The translations under genes were made by a program, and so were the position numbers. DNA of 64,000 nt from RBG-16-64-13 sp963718375 (GTDB lineage Bacteria > Actinomycetota > Thermoleophilia > RBG-16-64-13), in contig CAVQZD010000005.1 of NCBI GenBank assembly GCA_963718375.1, positions 682,001-746,000 of the forward strand. The letters are read 5' to 3'. This document shows positions 7,741 through 16,253 of the stretch, one piece after another; the first letter of the stretch is position 1, and each line of letters begins with the position of its first letter. The notes beneath the pieces were generated by a model. It did no database searches. It worked only from the letters and a program-made list of their open reading frames with translations, and was not told the DNA's origin.

Positions 7741-8705
7741 GTCTTCTCCACTCTCAGTCGAGCCGCGCGCAGGGTATTGCGCGCCAGCATCATTTTCGTC
7801 ACCGCCCCCACTCCCCCTGGCACGGGAGTGATGGCCGCCGCCTTCTCAGCGACCGCCTCGAAATCGACATCGCCGACGGTCTTGGCCTCGGCCTCAGCGA
7901 GCTCAGCGCCGCACACCTTGCAGGGCTGCTTCTTGCCCCGGTTCAAAGCCCCGCACGAGGGACAGACCACGACACGGTTGATGCCGACATCCAGGACTAC
8001 GGCGCCCTCTTTCACCAGGTCCGCGCCGACCAAGAGCGGCACGCCCGCCGCCACCACCAGATAGTCGGCCATCTTGGTGTGTCTGGCCAGGTTGCCTCGG
8101 TTCGAAGTGTACACATGGGTGACAGTGGTCGTGGCGTTGCGGTTCAGCAGCATCAGAGCCAACGGCTTGCCCACGGTGTTCGAATGACCGACCACGCAGA
8201 CTTCTGCTCCTTCGAGCGCATCCGTTACCTCACGCCCCTCCGCCCGCAGGTGTCGCTCGAGCAGCTCCATGCAGGCGGCGGGAGTGGCAGGCGGAAAGGT
8301 GGGCTCGCCCAGTGCCAGGCTGCCCATGTTCGACGGGTGGAAGCAGTCCACGTCTTTGCCAGGGTCGATGGAGCCTATCACCACGGAGTCGGCCACCCGT
8401 TCAGGGAAGGGGCGCAAAGGCAGGATGCCCGATACCGCGGGGTCGGCGTTCAGACTCTCGACGGCTCCGATCACGTCGACCTCGCTCGCGTCCGCGGGTA
8501 GGGTCTCGTTGCGGTAGCCCAGACCCATCTCCCCACAGAACTTCTCCACGGCGCCCCGGTACATGCCGGCTCCGAAGTCCCCACCCACCATCAAGGTGGC
8601 TATGCCTGGGTGCGCCCCCATGGCCTTCAGCTCATCCAACTCCCGGGCGAGTTCGGTCCGCAACTCCTCAGCTATCGCCCTGCCGTCTATGATCTTCGCT
8701 GCCAC
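7737..8705 (-). CDS. folD: FolD-type methylene-H4folate dehydrogenase with inserted zinc-ribbon-like loop
   Basis: 322 residues, about 35 longer than a usual FolD. The fold is clear: KDVDCFHPSN (117-126), the dinucleotide motif VVGHSNTVGKP (171-181), VLDVGINRV (237-245) and TPVPGGVGAVT. Two things are odd. First, between VGINRV and VGDVDF sits an insertion with CPSCG and CKVCG (Cys248, 251, 262, 265), a rubredoxin-like zinc-ribbon knuckle pair. Second, the cyclohydrolase residues are missing: Tyr49 is kept, but the lysine four residues on is Val53, and the glutamine of the usual GILVQLPLP motif is Leu97. In characterised FolD enzymes these lysine and glutamine residues are needed for cyclohydrolase activity. 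I infer a dehydrogenase-only enzyme, with FchA from the next gene upstream supplying the cyclohydrolase. Confidence 0.88.
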   Translation of the reverse strand: MAAKIIDGRAIAEELRTELARELDELKAMGAHPGIATLMVGGDFGAGMYRGAVEKFCGEMGLGYRNETLPADASEVDVIGAVESLNADPAVSGILPLRPFPERVADSVVIGSIDPGKDVDCFHPSNMGSLALGEPTFPPATPAACMELLERHLRAEGREVTDALEGAEVCVVGHSNTVGKPLALMLLNRNATTTVTHVYTSNRGNLARHTKMADYLVVAAGVPLLVGADLVKEGAVVLDVGINRVVVCPSCGALNRGKKQPCKVCGAELAEAEAKTVGDVDFEAVAEKAAAITPVPGGVGAVTKMMLARNTLRAARLRVEKT

Positions 8706-8732
8706 GCCGGCCTCCCGGTCTCGATCGCTTCT

Positions 8733-9407
8733 CTAAAGCTTGTCGTAGGTGATGGCCAGGACCGTCTCGCGCAACTGGGCGACTTCGCTGAGCGACTCCT
8801 CGACTCGCGTCCACGCCGTGCGCTTGAACTCCTCGTCGTCCATCCAGGCCAGGTTTATCTTCACGTTAAGCGCCGCCGCTTGCGCAGCCGCGTCCGCCAA
8901 CAGGGCAGCCACGCCCGCGTCGGAGACCGCGAACAGATTGCCCTTCTCGGCGGCAGGCACTGCAAGCTTGGCCACCTCCACGGCGGTCAGGGCTATCTTG
9001 AGCGGCACCGCCGCCGCGCCGTTGAGGGCGTTCTGCAGGACCCGCTTGCGCTCGGCCTTCTGAGCCTCATCGTCCTGTGGCAGCTTCATGGCTTCCGCCA
9101 CCGCGCCGTACGCCAGGGCGTCCAGAGTCACCAATCCCTCAAGCTCCAGGCGCAGCTCTTCCGCTCGCGCCTCGATCTCCACCATCTCGGCCTGCACGCC
9201 CGCGTACTTGGGTTTGCCCAGTGTCAGGTGAGTGACCATACCGACCAAAGCCGCGCCGAGAGCGCCCACCAGTGCCGCGACGCTGCCGCCGCCCGGCTCG
9301 GGGGAGTCACTGGCCAAGCGGCCCAGATACGACCGAAGGGTCCAGTCGACGTAGGCGCCTTCTCCACCGTCCTTAGCCCCATCGCTGCGTTCACCCAACC
9401 CACTCAT
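8733..9407 (-). CDS. fchA: Methenyl-H4folate cyclohydrolase / cyclodeaminase family (FchA)
   Basis: 224 residues from the ATG at 9407, which overlaps the fhs stop by one base (TGATG); a longer frame into fhs is rejected. It is a helical protein of the formiminotransferase-cyclodeaminase C-terminal family: SPEPGGGSVAALVGALGAAL near residue 32, a central AAAVPLKIAL segment and NVKINLAW near the end, as in stand-alone FchA. In clostridia FchA hydrolyses methenyl-H4folate to formyl-H4folate. Its position between fhs and folD matches that step and explains why the adjacent FolD can lack cyclohydrolase residues. Confidence 0.9.
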   Translation of the reverse strand: MSGLGERSDGAKDGGEGAYVDWTLRSYLGRLASDSPEPGGGSVAALVGALGAALVGMVTHLTLGKPKYAGVQAEMVEIEARAEELRLELEGLVTLDALAYGAVAEAMKLPQDDEAQKAERKRVLQNALNGAAAVPLKIALTAVEVAKLAVPAAEKGNLFAVSDAGVAALLADAAAQAAALNVKINLAWMDDEEFKRTAWTRVEESLSEVAQLRETVLAITYDKL

Positions 9408-11071
9408 CAGAACAACCCCACTATCTCGTTGTCGATAAGGTCGATCTCTTCGGCGGCGGGTCGCGCCGGCAGACCCGGCATGGTCATTATCGATCCACAC
9501 ACCGGTATGACCATACCCGCGCCGGCCGATAGGCGAATCTCGCGGACCGTGAGTCGCCAGCCCCGCGGGCGCCCGATCCTGGTCTTGTCGTCGGAGAGCG
9601 AGGACTGCGTCTTGGCCATACAGACCGGCAGCGTACCATAGCCCAAGCGCGTGAAGCGCTCGATGGCCGAGCTGGCCTCGTAGTGGTAGTCAACCCCGTC
9701 GGCCCCGTATATCTTGGTCGCTATGGCCTCGATCTTCTCAGGGATGCTCATCCCCAATTCATAGGCATAGTTCAGTTCGGGCTTCTCCTTGGCCTCGCAC
9801 AGCTTGACTACCTCTTTGGCCAATTCGATGCCGCCTTCTCCACCCTTAGCCCAGACCTCGGAGAGCACCACCTTGGCGCCCAGCTTCTCCACCCTATCTC
9901 TGAGCAGCTTCAGTTCGGCCTCGGTATCGTCGGGGAAGCGGTTGATGGCGACCACCACCGGCGGACCGAAGGACTGCAGGTTCTCCAAATGCTTCTCCAA
10001 GTTCTCGATGCCGGCGCCGAGGGCCTTGAGGTCTTCCTTCTTAAGGTCGGCGAGAGCCACGCCCCCGTGCATCTTGAGAGCCCTCACCGTGGCCACCAGC
10101 ACCGCAGCGTCGGGCTTGAGACCCGCGTAGCGGCACTTGATGTCGTAGAACTTCTCCGCCCCCAGGTCCGCACCGAAGCCGGCCTCGGTCACGCAGTAGT
10201 CGCCCAGCTTCAGGGCCATGCGCGTCGCCTGGACCGAGTTGCATCCATGGGCGATATTGGCGAACGGGCCACCGTGGATGATCGCAGGCGTGTTCTCTAG
10301 CGTCTGCACCAGGTTGGGCATGAACGCGTCCTTCAGCAGAACGGCCATCGCACCCGATACCCTCAGATCTTGGGTTGTGACCTTGCGACCCCACAGCGTC
10401 GACCCAACGATGATGCGGTCCAACCGCGCCTTCAGATCTTCGACATCACTGGCGAGACACAGCACCGCCATGACCTCCGAAGCCACCGTGATGTCATAGC
10501 GGGTCTTGCGCTCGACTCCTTCGCCACCCTGGGCGATGGTGATCTGACGGAGCGCACGATCGTTCAAGTCGACGACGCGCGGCCAGGAGATGTCATTGGC
10601 GTTTATCTTAAGATCGTTGCCCTGGAACAGGTGGTTGTCGAGTACGGCCGAGCAGAGGTTGTGGGCCGTAGTGATCGCGTGTATATCGCCGGTGAAGTGG
10701 AGGTTTATGTCTTCCATGGGTATGACTTGAGCGTAGCCTCCGCCAGCGGCACCACCCTTGACCCCGAAACAAGGGCCCAGCGATGGCTCGCGCAACGTGG
10801 CGATGGCCTTCTTGCCGATCTTGCTCAGGGCCATCGACAGTCCCACGTTGGTGGTGGTCTTGCCCTCACCGGCCGGCGTGGGTGTGATAGCGGTACAAAG
10901 CACCAGCTTGCCATCCGGCTTGCCCGCGAGCTCTTGGAGGACATCCAGATGGACCTTGGCCTTGTACCGGCCAAAGGGGTCGACCTGGTCTTCGCTCAGC
11001 CCCAGACCGGCCGCTACCTCCATTATCGGAAGGGGGTGTGCCTCTCGTGCTATCTCGATGTCGCTCTTCAT
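9407..11071 (-). CDS. fhs: Formate--tetrahydrofolate ligase
   Basis: 554 residues, normal length. The P-loop TPTPAGEGKTT is at residues 63-73; REPSLGPCFGVKGGAAGGGY and FTGDIHAI follow, all hallmarks of the family. It makes 10-formyl-H4folate from formate and ATP, or in reverse yields ATP and formate. It is the first gene of the minus-strand operon, with a good promoter at 11108-11135 and a divergent GntR regulator. A formate/nitrite channel lies at the end of the divergent unit, which fits formate either entering or leaving this pathway. Confidence 0.97.
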   Translation of the reverse strand: MKSDIEIAREAHPLPIMEVAAGLGLSEDQVDPFGRYKAKVHLDVLQELAGKPDGKLVLCTAITPTPAGEGKTTTNVGLSMALSKIGKKAIATLREPSLGPCFGVKGGAAGGGYAQVIPMEDINLHFTGDIHAITTAHNLCSAVLDNHLFQGNDLKINANDISWPRVVDLNDRALRQITIAQGGEGVERKTRYDITVASEVMAVLCLASDVEDLKARLDRIIVGSTLWGRKVTTQDLRVSGAMAVLLKDAFMPNLVQTLENTPAIIHGGPFANIAHGCNSVQATRMALKLGDYCVTEAGFGADLGAEKFYDIKCRYAGLKPDAAVLVATVRALKMHGGVALADLKKEDLKALGAGIENLEKHLENLQSFGPPVVVAINRFPDDTEAELKLLRDRVEKLGAKVVLSEVWAKGGEGGIELAKEVVKLCEAKEKPELNYAYELGMSIPEKIEAIATKIYGADGVDYHYEASSAIERFTRLGYGTLPVCMAKTQSSLSDDKTRIGRPRGWRLTVREIRLSAGAGMVIPVCGSIMTMPGLPARPAAEEIDLIDNEIVGLF

Positions 11072-11107
11072 CGTCCCCTCGATCGGTTGCGTTCTCTTGA
11101 GTCTTAT

Positions 11108-11135
11108 TCTATATTTATATAGTTAAATCTGTCAA
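11108..11135 (-). promoter_or_regulatory. Promoter of the fhs one-carbon operon
   Basis: On the minus strand TTGACA (11130-11135) is followed after 16 bases by TATAGA (11108-11113), about 40 bases before the fhs ATG. The stretch is strikingly AT-rich for this genome. Confidence 0.7.
11109..11122. promoter_or_regulatory. Palindrome over the fhs -10 box, candidate GntR operator
   Basis: CTATATTTATATAG: perfect 6-bp arms with a two-base centre. It covers the fhs -10 box and lies 22 bases before the start of the divergent GntR gene, where binding would block fhs and could also control the regulator's own gene. Confidence 0.5.
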
Positions 11136-11143
11136 CTCGCTCG

Positions 11144-11968
11144 ATGGGAGCTTCTGACAACTTGGCTGACAAGTCACGGCAGAGGATAGAACAACAAGCC
11201 GCCAAGGCCCCGGAAGCCGATCGGGCGTACGATCCCGACTCCTTCGAGCCGGCGTACCTGCAGATCGCGGGCGCTCTCTCGGACCAGATTGCTGCCGGCG
11301 TCTACCGGGCCGGCGATCAACTGCCTACCGAGCCACAGCTCAGGGCGCGGTACGGGGTCAGCCCCGTCACGGTACGCCGCGCCGTCGGCCTTCTACTGGA
11401 CCGCGGGCTGGTCACCACCACCAAGGGCAAGGGCACCTTCGTTCGCTCTCTGGACATGGGTGAGGCCATCTTCCGCCTGCAAGAACTCACAGACATGTGG
11501 GCCGAAGACGATGCAGTCGAGGTCCGGCTACTTGAGGCCCGCATCGTACCCGCAGACGAACGCGTGGCAGCCAAGCTTCAGGTCACGGAGGACACGCTGA
11601 CAGTGCTGCTGAGGCGCCTCATCCAGCGCGGGGGCGTGCCCCTCATCTATCAGATCGAATACATCGTGTATGACGAGCGCCGTCCCTTGGTGGAGGCACA
11701 GCTACAGGTGACTTCATTGGAGGGGCTCCTGCGCTCCCCACAGACCGAAGGCATTCTGAGCGGCCACCTCACGATCCAAGCGGTGAGCCTGGAAGCAGAA
11801 GCTGCAGCCGCCTTGCATCTGCCGCTAGAGTCGCCAGCCTTCAGCCTGGAAAGCCTCTTCTCGGACTACGGCGGCCGTCCGGTCAGTTGGGGTCGCTTCT
11901 ACTGCCCCGCCGACCAGTTTCGCCTGACCACGAACGTGGGCCCCGCCCTGAGAGCCCCGGGGGTATGA
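11144..11968 (+). CDS. GntR/HutC-family regulator with UTRA ligand domain
   Basis: 274 residues. An N-terminal winged helix (about 35-105) holds QIAAGVYRAGDQLPTEPQL, VSPVTVRRAV and the wing TTKGKGTFV, classic GntR features; the C-terminal two thirds form a UTRA domain with LIYQIEYIVYDERRP and the closing WGRFYCPADQFRL. It lies divergent to fhs across a 72-bp promoter region and its stop overlaps the next gene (corrinoid protein) by four bases. It therefore probably senses a methyl-donor or folate-pathway metabolite and controls both transcription units. No ribosome site is obvious before the ATG, so the message may be leaderless or start at a nearby codon. Confidence 0.9.
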   Translation: MGASDNLADKSRQRIEQQAAKAPEADRAYDPDSFEPAYLQIAGALSDQIAAGVYRAGDQLPTEPQLRARYGVSPVTVRRAVGLLLDRGLVTTTKGKGTFVRSLDMGEAIFRLQELTDMWAEDDAVEVRLLEARIVPADERVAAKLQVTEDTLTVLLRRLIQRGGVPLIYQIEYIVYDERRPLVEAQLQVTSLEGLLRSPQTEGILSGHLTIQAVSLEAEAAAALHLPLESPAFSLESLFSDYGGRPVSWGRFYCPADQFRLTTNVGPALRAPGV

Positions 11969-12621
11969 GCGTGAACACCTTCAGCGCCATCAAGAAGGCT
12001 GTCACAGCCCTGGACGAGACGCACGCGCTCGCCCTAGTCGAGCAAGCCGTGGCCGCCGGAGACAACTCCGCGGACATAATTCGCGCGGTCCAAGAGGGCC
12101 TCCGCGGCGTGGGAGAGCGCTACGAACAAGGAGACATCTATTTGGCGGGCTTGATAATGGCGGGTGAGATATTCCGAGGCGCCATGGAACTCGCGCAACC
12201 CGGGTTGGAGATAGACATGACGGGGGCCGCCTCCGGGGTGGTGGTGCTGGGCACCGTGGCAGGAGACATCCATGACATCGGTAAGAACATGGCCGCTCTG
12301 GCCTTCCGCATGCAGGGTCTGGCCGTGGTGGACCTGGGCGTCAACGTGCCGCCCGAGAAGTTCTTGGAGGCGGCGCGAGAGTTCGCCCCGGACATCGTGG
12401 GCATGTCGGGACTTCTGGTCGTGGCTTTCGATGCCATGGCCCAGACCATCCAGTTGCTCAGAGAGCATGAGGAAGAGCTACCCAAACGACCACTGTTCGT
12501 GGTGGGAGGCGGCACCGTGAGCGAACAAGTATCGCGGTTCGTGGGCGCAGACCTCTGGGCGGACGACGCCATGGAGGGCGCCCGGCAGTGCCAACTCGCC
12601 CTCGCAACAAGGAAGGCCTAG
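11965..12621 (+). CDS. Second corrinoid (B12-binding) methyl carrier protein
   Basis: 218 residues with the same layout as the corrinoid protein at 4028: helical cap, then GTVAGDIHDIGKN with cobalt-ligand His103, SGLLVVAFDAM and VVGGGTV. The ATG overlaps the GntR stop (ATGA), so the start is clear. It differs enough from the first copy to serve another substrate methyltransferase. Being cotranscribed with the regulator and a formate channel rather than with the folate enzymes, it may be the inducible substrate-side carrier. Neither copy has its substrate-binding methyltransferase in this window. Confidence 0.92.
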   Translation: MSVNTFSAIKKAVTALDETHALALVEQAVAAGDNSADIIRAVQEGLRGVGERYEQGDIYLAGLIMAGEIFRGAMELAQPGLEIDMTGAASGVVVLGTVAGDIHDIGKNMAALAFRMQGLAVVDLGVNVPPEKFLEAAREFAPDIVGMSGLLVVAFDAMAQTIQLLREHEEELPKRPLFVVGGGTVSEQVSRFVGADLWADDAMEGARQCQLALATRKA

Positions 12622-13488
12622 TTGGAGAACAAGCTCACTGTGGATTCACTCATGCCCCCTGAGATGGCTCTGAGGGCCGAGCGTGCCGGCGTCACGAAGG
12701 CAAGCATGGGTCTGCTGCAGACCCTGGTACTCTCCGTATTGGCAGGCGCCTTCATCGCTTTGGGCGCCATGTTCGCTACCACCGTGACCGCCGGGGGAGG
12801 AATGCCCTTCGGTGTCACCAGGCTACTCGGCGGACTGGCCTTCAGCCTGGGACTCATACTGGTGGTGGTCGCCGGCGCGGAGCTCTTCACCGGCAACAAC
12901 CTCATAGTGATGGCTTGGGCGGGACGCAAGGTCGGCACGCTGCGCATGCTGCGCAACTGGGGCATTGTATGGGTCGGCAACTTCGTGGGCGCCTTAGGGA
13001 CCGTGGCCCTCGTGTTGATCGCAGGGCAGTACAGGTTCGGCGGCGGCGCGATCGGCGCGGCTGCGCTGTCCACGGCCGAGGCCAAGGCCGGGCTAGGCGT
13101 CTTGCAGGCTGTGGCTCTGGGCACGCTGTGCAATGCGCTGGTCTGTCTGGCTGTCTGGTTGACCTACAGCGCCCGCTCCACCACTGACCGTATCCTCGCC
13201 GTCATCCCTCCCGTCACCGCTTTCGTTGCTGCGGGGTTCGAACACAGCGTGGCCAACATGTATTTCATCCCCATGGGACTCGCGATCAAGGCTACGGCCC
13301 CCGAGAGCTTCTGGAGCGAGATCCACAAGACCGCCGCGGACTACCCCGATCTCACGTGGGGCAACTTCTTCGTGCACAATCTCATCCCGGTCACGATAGG
13401 GAACATCATCGGCGGAGCGCTCTTGGTGGGAGCGGTCTACTGGTTCGTCTATCTGCGCAGACGGCCGACGTCGGCAACCGCGGACTGA
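12622..13488 (+). CDS. Formate/nitrite transporter family channel (FocA/NirC-like)
   Basis: 288 residues with six predicted membrane helices. AGAELFTGNN, and GFEHSVANMYFIPMG with the central histidine of FNT channels, identify the family. The start is TTG directly after the preceding TAG, with AAGGA just upstream. FNT pentamers pass formate, nitrite or hydrosulfide. Next to formate--H4folate ligase and under the same regulator, formate is the likely substrate. No formate dehydrogenase or pyruvate formate-lyase is in the window. Confidence 0.93.
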   Translation: MENKLTVDSLMPPEMALRAERAGVTKASMGLLQTLVLSVLAGAFIALGAMFATTVTAGGGMPFGVTRLLGGLAFSLGLILVVVAGAELFTGNNLIVMAWAGRKVGTLRMLRNWGIVWVGNFVGALGTVALVLIAGQYRFGGGAIGAAALSTAEAKAGLGVLQAVALGTLCNALVCLAVWLTYSARSTTDRILAVIPPVTAFVAAGFEHSVANMYFIPMGLAIKATAPESFWSEIHKTAADYPDLTWGNFFVHNLIPVTIGNIIGGALLVGAVYWFVYLRRRPTSATAD

Positions 13489-13541
13489 GCTAGAGCCGCA
13501 CTCGAGTCGGGGCCCTCCTCAGCCCGGGACGCGGTCGCCGA

Positions 13542-14375
13542 TCAGGCCTTACGCATCTGGCGGCTGCGCTCCATGGCAGCCGCCACGGCATCACTGAAGG
13601 CAGACCTGAGGCCTCTACTCTCTAGCAGCGCGGCAGCCCCCGCGGACAACTGCCCCCCGGCAGTCGCACCCTGCCCATTACTCGACCGCAGCTCGAAGTC
13701 TGCATCCGAACTGACCGCAGTCTCCAGAGCGGCCCGCCGCACGACGCGACGCGCGTCGGCGCGGCTGAGTCCAGCGGCTACGGCCCCGTCCTCCAGACCC
13801 TCCAGAGCCAGCGCCAGGAACGCGGGACTGGAGCCCGAGACAGCTGTGAATACGTCGAACAGCTCTTCTGGGAGCGCCTCCGCGATACCAGTCTGACCGA
13901 ACAGAGCCAATACTCTCTCCAGCAAGGCTGCATCGACGCCATCTTCCGCCGCCACCGCTACCGCACCCGCACCCTTTTCTACGGCGAGATTCGGCATAGC
14001 CCTGAGCAGTGCAGGACCCGGACCCAACTCATCCCGCAGCCATTCCAGGGTCAGCCCGGCCATCGCGGAGACCAGGGCTTGGTCAGGACGCGTGATACCG
14101 CGCAAGGTGCCGAGCAGGTCTTTGGCATCCTTGGGTTTGACCAGCACCACGATGATATCCGCTGCGCCCACCAGTTGTTCGAGCGACTCGGTAGCCGCCA
14201 CGCTCGGGCCCTTGGCCCCATCCGCCATGCTCGCCTGAGCGTCCTCGACCAGTCGGTCGACTGAAGGTCGAAAGGTGTCCCACACGAGTAACCCAGCCCG
14301 ACCCGCGCGCAGCCAGCCCTTGACTAGGGCAGACCCCATGTTGCCGACGCCTATGACCCCGACAGTGTCCGTCAT
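13542..14375 (-). CDS. proC: Pyrroline-5-carboxylate reductase
   Basis: 277 residues. GVIGVGNMGSAL (Rossmann site, residues 6-17), VVLVKPKDAKDLLG, SAMAGLTLEWL, RAMPNLAV and the C-terminal TAVSGSSPAF substrate motif are all family marks. It reduces pyrroline-5-carboxylate to proline with NAD(P)H in the cytoplasm. Its ATG overlaps the lysA stop by four bases, so the two amino-acid genes form an operon. Confidence 0.93.
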   Translation of the reverse strand: MTDTVGVIGVGNMGSALVKGWLRAGRAGLLVWDTFRPSVDRLVEDAQASMADGAKGPSVAATESLEQLVGAADIIVVLVKPKDAKDLLGTLRGITRPDQALVSAMAGLTLEWLRDELGPGPALLRAMPNLAVEKGAGAVAVAAEDGVDAALLERVLALFGQTGIAEALPEELFDVFTAVSGSSPAFLALALEGLEDGAVAAGLSRADARRVVRRAALETAVSSDADFELRSSNGQGATAGGQLSAGAAALLESRGLRSAFSDAVAAAMERSRQMRKA

Positions 14376-15625
14376 CCACCCGAGCTCTCAGCACCGTAGT
14401 GCTGACCGATCACGAGGTACGAGAGGTCCTCGCGGTCCCTGATCACCCGTACGCTTCCGTCCGTTTGCACCAGGATCTCCGCCGGACGCAGCCGCGCGTT
14501 GTAGTTGGATGACATCGCGAAGCCGTAGGCGCCCGCGTCGAGTACGGCCAAGATGTCGCCCAGCGCTACGTCAGGCAGCATGCGCGCCTCAGCGACCAAG
14601 TCGCCGCTCTCACATATGTTGCCGCAGACGCTTACTTCTACCAGGTCGCGGCTTTCGACATTGCTGCAGACGACCACCTCGTGGTAGGCGCCGTACAACT
14701 CCGGACGGATGAGCACGTTGAAGCCCAAGTCCGTCCCCACGAAGACGGTGCCGAAGTTCTCCTTGATGGAGTGCACACTGCCCAAGAGCGTCGAACACTC
14801 AGCGACCGGATAGCGGCCCGGCTCGATGAGGAACTTGACCTTCTTGTTGCCGGTGCGCTCCTCCCAATCCGCGAGCACTGCCTCGAACTCCTTGGCGAAC
14901 TCGTCCAAGGGAAAGCGGTCCTCTTCAGTGTGGCGATAGGGGACACCCAAGCCACCCCCGAAGTCGATGAGCTTGAGATGGTCGAAGCTCTCGGCTATCT
15001 CGAGCAGGCGCTCTATGGCCGCCAGGTAGTTGTGCGGGGAGAGGAACAGCGACCCGATGTGCATGTTGATGCCTACTATCGTCAGGTCGTACTTCGCGGC
15101 CATCCGCTTGAGTTCGGGCAGTTGGTCGTGCGGGGTACCGAACTTGACCCGGCCCGCGGTGATCACCTTGGCGCTGTGCCCGTCACCGATGTTGGGATTG
15201 ATGCGCACCACCACCTCGCCACCTGGATTGAGCTCGCCGTAGTATTCGAGCTGCGAGATGGAATCGATGCTCATGAGGATGCCGCGATCTATCGCGTAGC
15301 GCATCTCTTCCTTGGAGACGTTGTTGCAGATGAACAGTATCTCCTGCGGCTTGTAGCCGGCCTCCATCGCCAAGAAGATCTCGCCAGGGGACATGGTGTC
15401 TACCCTGAGCCCCTCGCTGCGGACGATCTCGAGCAGGGCGACGTTGCCGTTGGCCTTCATGGAGTAGTTGACGGCGAAATTGGGGCGCTTCAGAAGACTC
15501 TTCAGCTCACGACAGCGGGCGCGCAGGACTTCTTCTTCGTAGACGTAAAGGGGTGTCCCGAATTCCGCAGCCAGATCACCGGCGAAGTGGGTCCCGAAAT
15601 ACAGACGGTTGTCCTTGATGCGCAC
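14372..15625 (-). CDS. lysA: Diaminopimelate decarboxylase
   Basis: 417 residues of the alanine-racemase-fold PLP decarboxylases. PLP Lys57 lies in NYSMKANGN, followed by the HIGS motif, the GGGLGVPY phosphate loop, EPGRY, and the active-site cysteine in VCGNICESGD. These match DAP decarboxylase, which makes L-lysine from meso-diaminopimelate. Some paralogues act on ornithine/arginine or carboxyspermidine; the CESGD form and coupling to proC favour lysine synthesis. Confidence 0.9.
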   Translation of the reverse strand: MRIKDNRLYFGTHFAGDLAAEFGTPLYVYEEEVLRARCRELKSLLKRPNFAVNYSMKANGNVALLEIVRSEGLRVDTMSPGEIFLAMEAGYKPQEILFICNNVSKEEMRYAIDRGILMSIDSISQLEYYGELNPGGEVVVRINPNIGDGHSAKVITAGRVKFGTPHDQLPELKRMAAKYDLTIVGINMHIGSLFLSPHNYLAAIERLLEIAESFDHLKLIDFGGGLGVPYRHTEEDRFPLDEFAKEFEAVLADWEERTGNKKVKFLIEPGRYPVAECSTLLGSVHSIKENFGTVFVGTDLGFNVLIRPELYGAYHEVVVCSNVESRDLVEVSVCGNICESGDLVAEARMLPDVALGDILAVLDAGAYGFAMSSNYNARLRPAEILVQTDGSVRVIRDREDLSYLVIGQHYGAESSGG

Positions 15626-15680
15626 TGGCTACCCCTTTCTGGATGGCAGCCTCAATGATACGCGGTCGGCCGCCGCCTTA

Positions 15681-16253
15681 CTAACGCCCGGATATCTGCT
15701 CGATCTGAGATGCTGCCTGCCTGAGTACTTCAGCCATCTCCTTGAGCTTGTCCGGGTCCCCGGCCCCGTCCTGCACTGCCCTCTTCACAGTGTGAAATGA
15801 CTCATGGAGATCTCTGAGCGTCTCGTCAGACCGGCCGTGCCGCCCGCCGCCCCATCGAGCGTCCCACCGCTCTCTGTGAGACTCTGCCTTGTCCTTGTGC
15901 GTCTCCAAGAAGACCGCGCCGACCTCAGTGATCGAGTAGACCTTCTTACCGTCTTCGGTGCTGGCGGCAACCAGGCCCTCATCCTCCAGAGCCTGAAGCG
16001 TGGGGTAGATCGCTCCCGGGCTGGGACTATACAGCCCCCCGGAGGCCTCCTCCATGGCGCGGATGATGTCGTAGCCGTGTCTGGACTTCTCCTTGAGCAT
16101 GTCCAGTACGGCGAACTTGATGCCCCCTCTAGCTATCGACCGCGGCGCTTCGGACAGGGACCCTCGTACGTGCATGCCGCGCGGCCCGGACATGCCTCGG
16201 GACCCACGCATGCGCCCTGCGTCGTGCCTGAATCGCCGTTCGTGTCTCTGCAT
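15681..16253 (-). CDS. PadR-family transcriptional regulator
   Basis: 190 residues. After a basic, Gly/Arg/Met-rich N-terminus of about 40 residues comes the PadR winged helix: FAVLDMLKEKSRHGYDII, then SPSPGAIYPTLQALEDEGLV, then a C-terminal dimerisation helix. The start at 16253 has GAGGAG seven bases upstream. A histidine-repeat reading frame in another frame overlaps its first 40 codons, and a perfect palindrome lies about 210 bp upstream. It is probably an autorepressor controlling its own unit. The effector is unknown; the His-rich leader hints at a metal. Confidence 0.9.
   Translation of the reverse strand: MQRHERRFRHDAGRMRGSRGMSGPRGMHVRGSLSEAPRSIARGGIKFAVLDMLKEKSRHGYDIIRAMEEASGGLYSPSPGAIYPTLQALEDEGLVAASTEDGKKVYSITEVGAVFLETHKDKAESHRERWDARWGGGRHGRSDETLRDLHESFHTVKRAVQDGAGDPDKLKEMAEVLRQAASQIEQISGR

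Noticed and set aside
11883..11970. Longer N-terminus for the second corrinoid protein (from 11887)
   Set aside because: It would overlap the GntR gene by about 80 bases; the ATG in the ATGA overlap at 11965 gives the start expected for the family.
2311..13488. In-frame amber codon (pyrrolysine-type methyltransferase) in the corrinoid island
   Set aside because: No long MttB/MtmB-like frame interrupted by TAG is seen; all frames here end normally and no gap is large enough.
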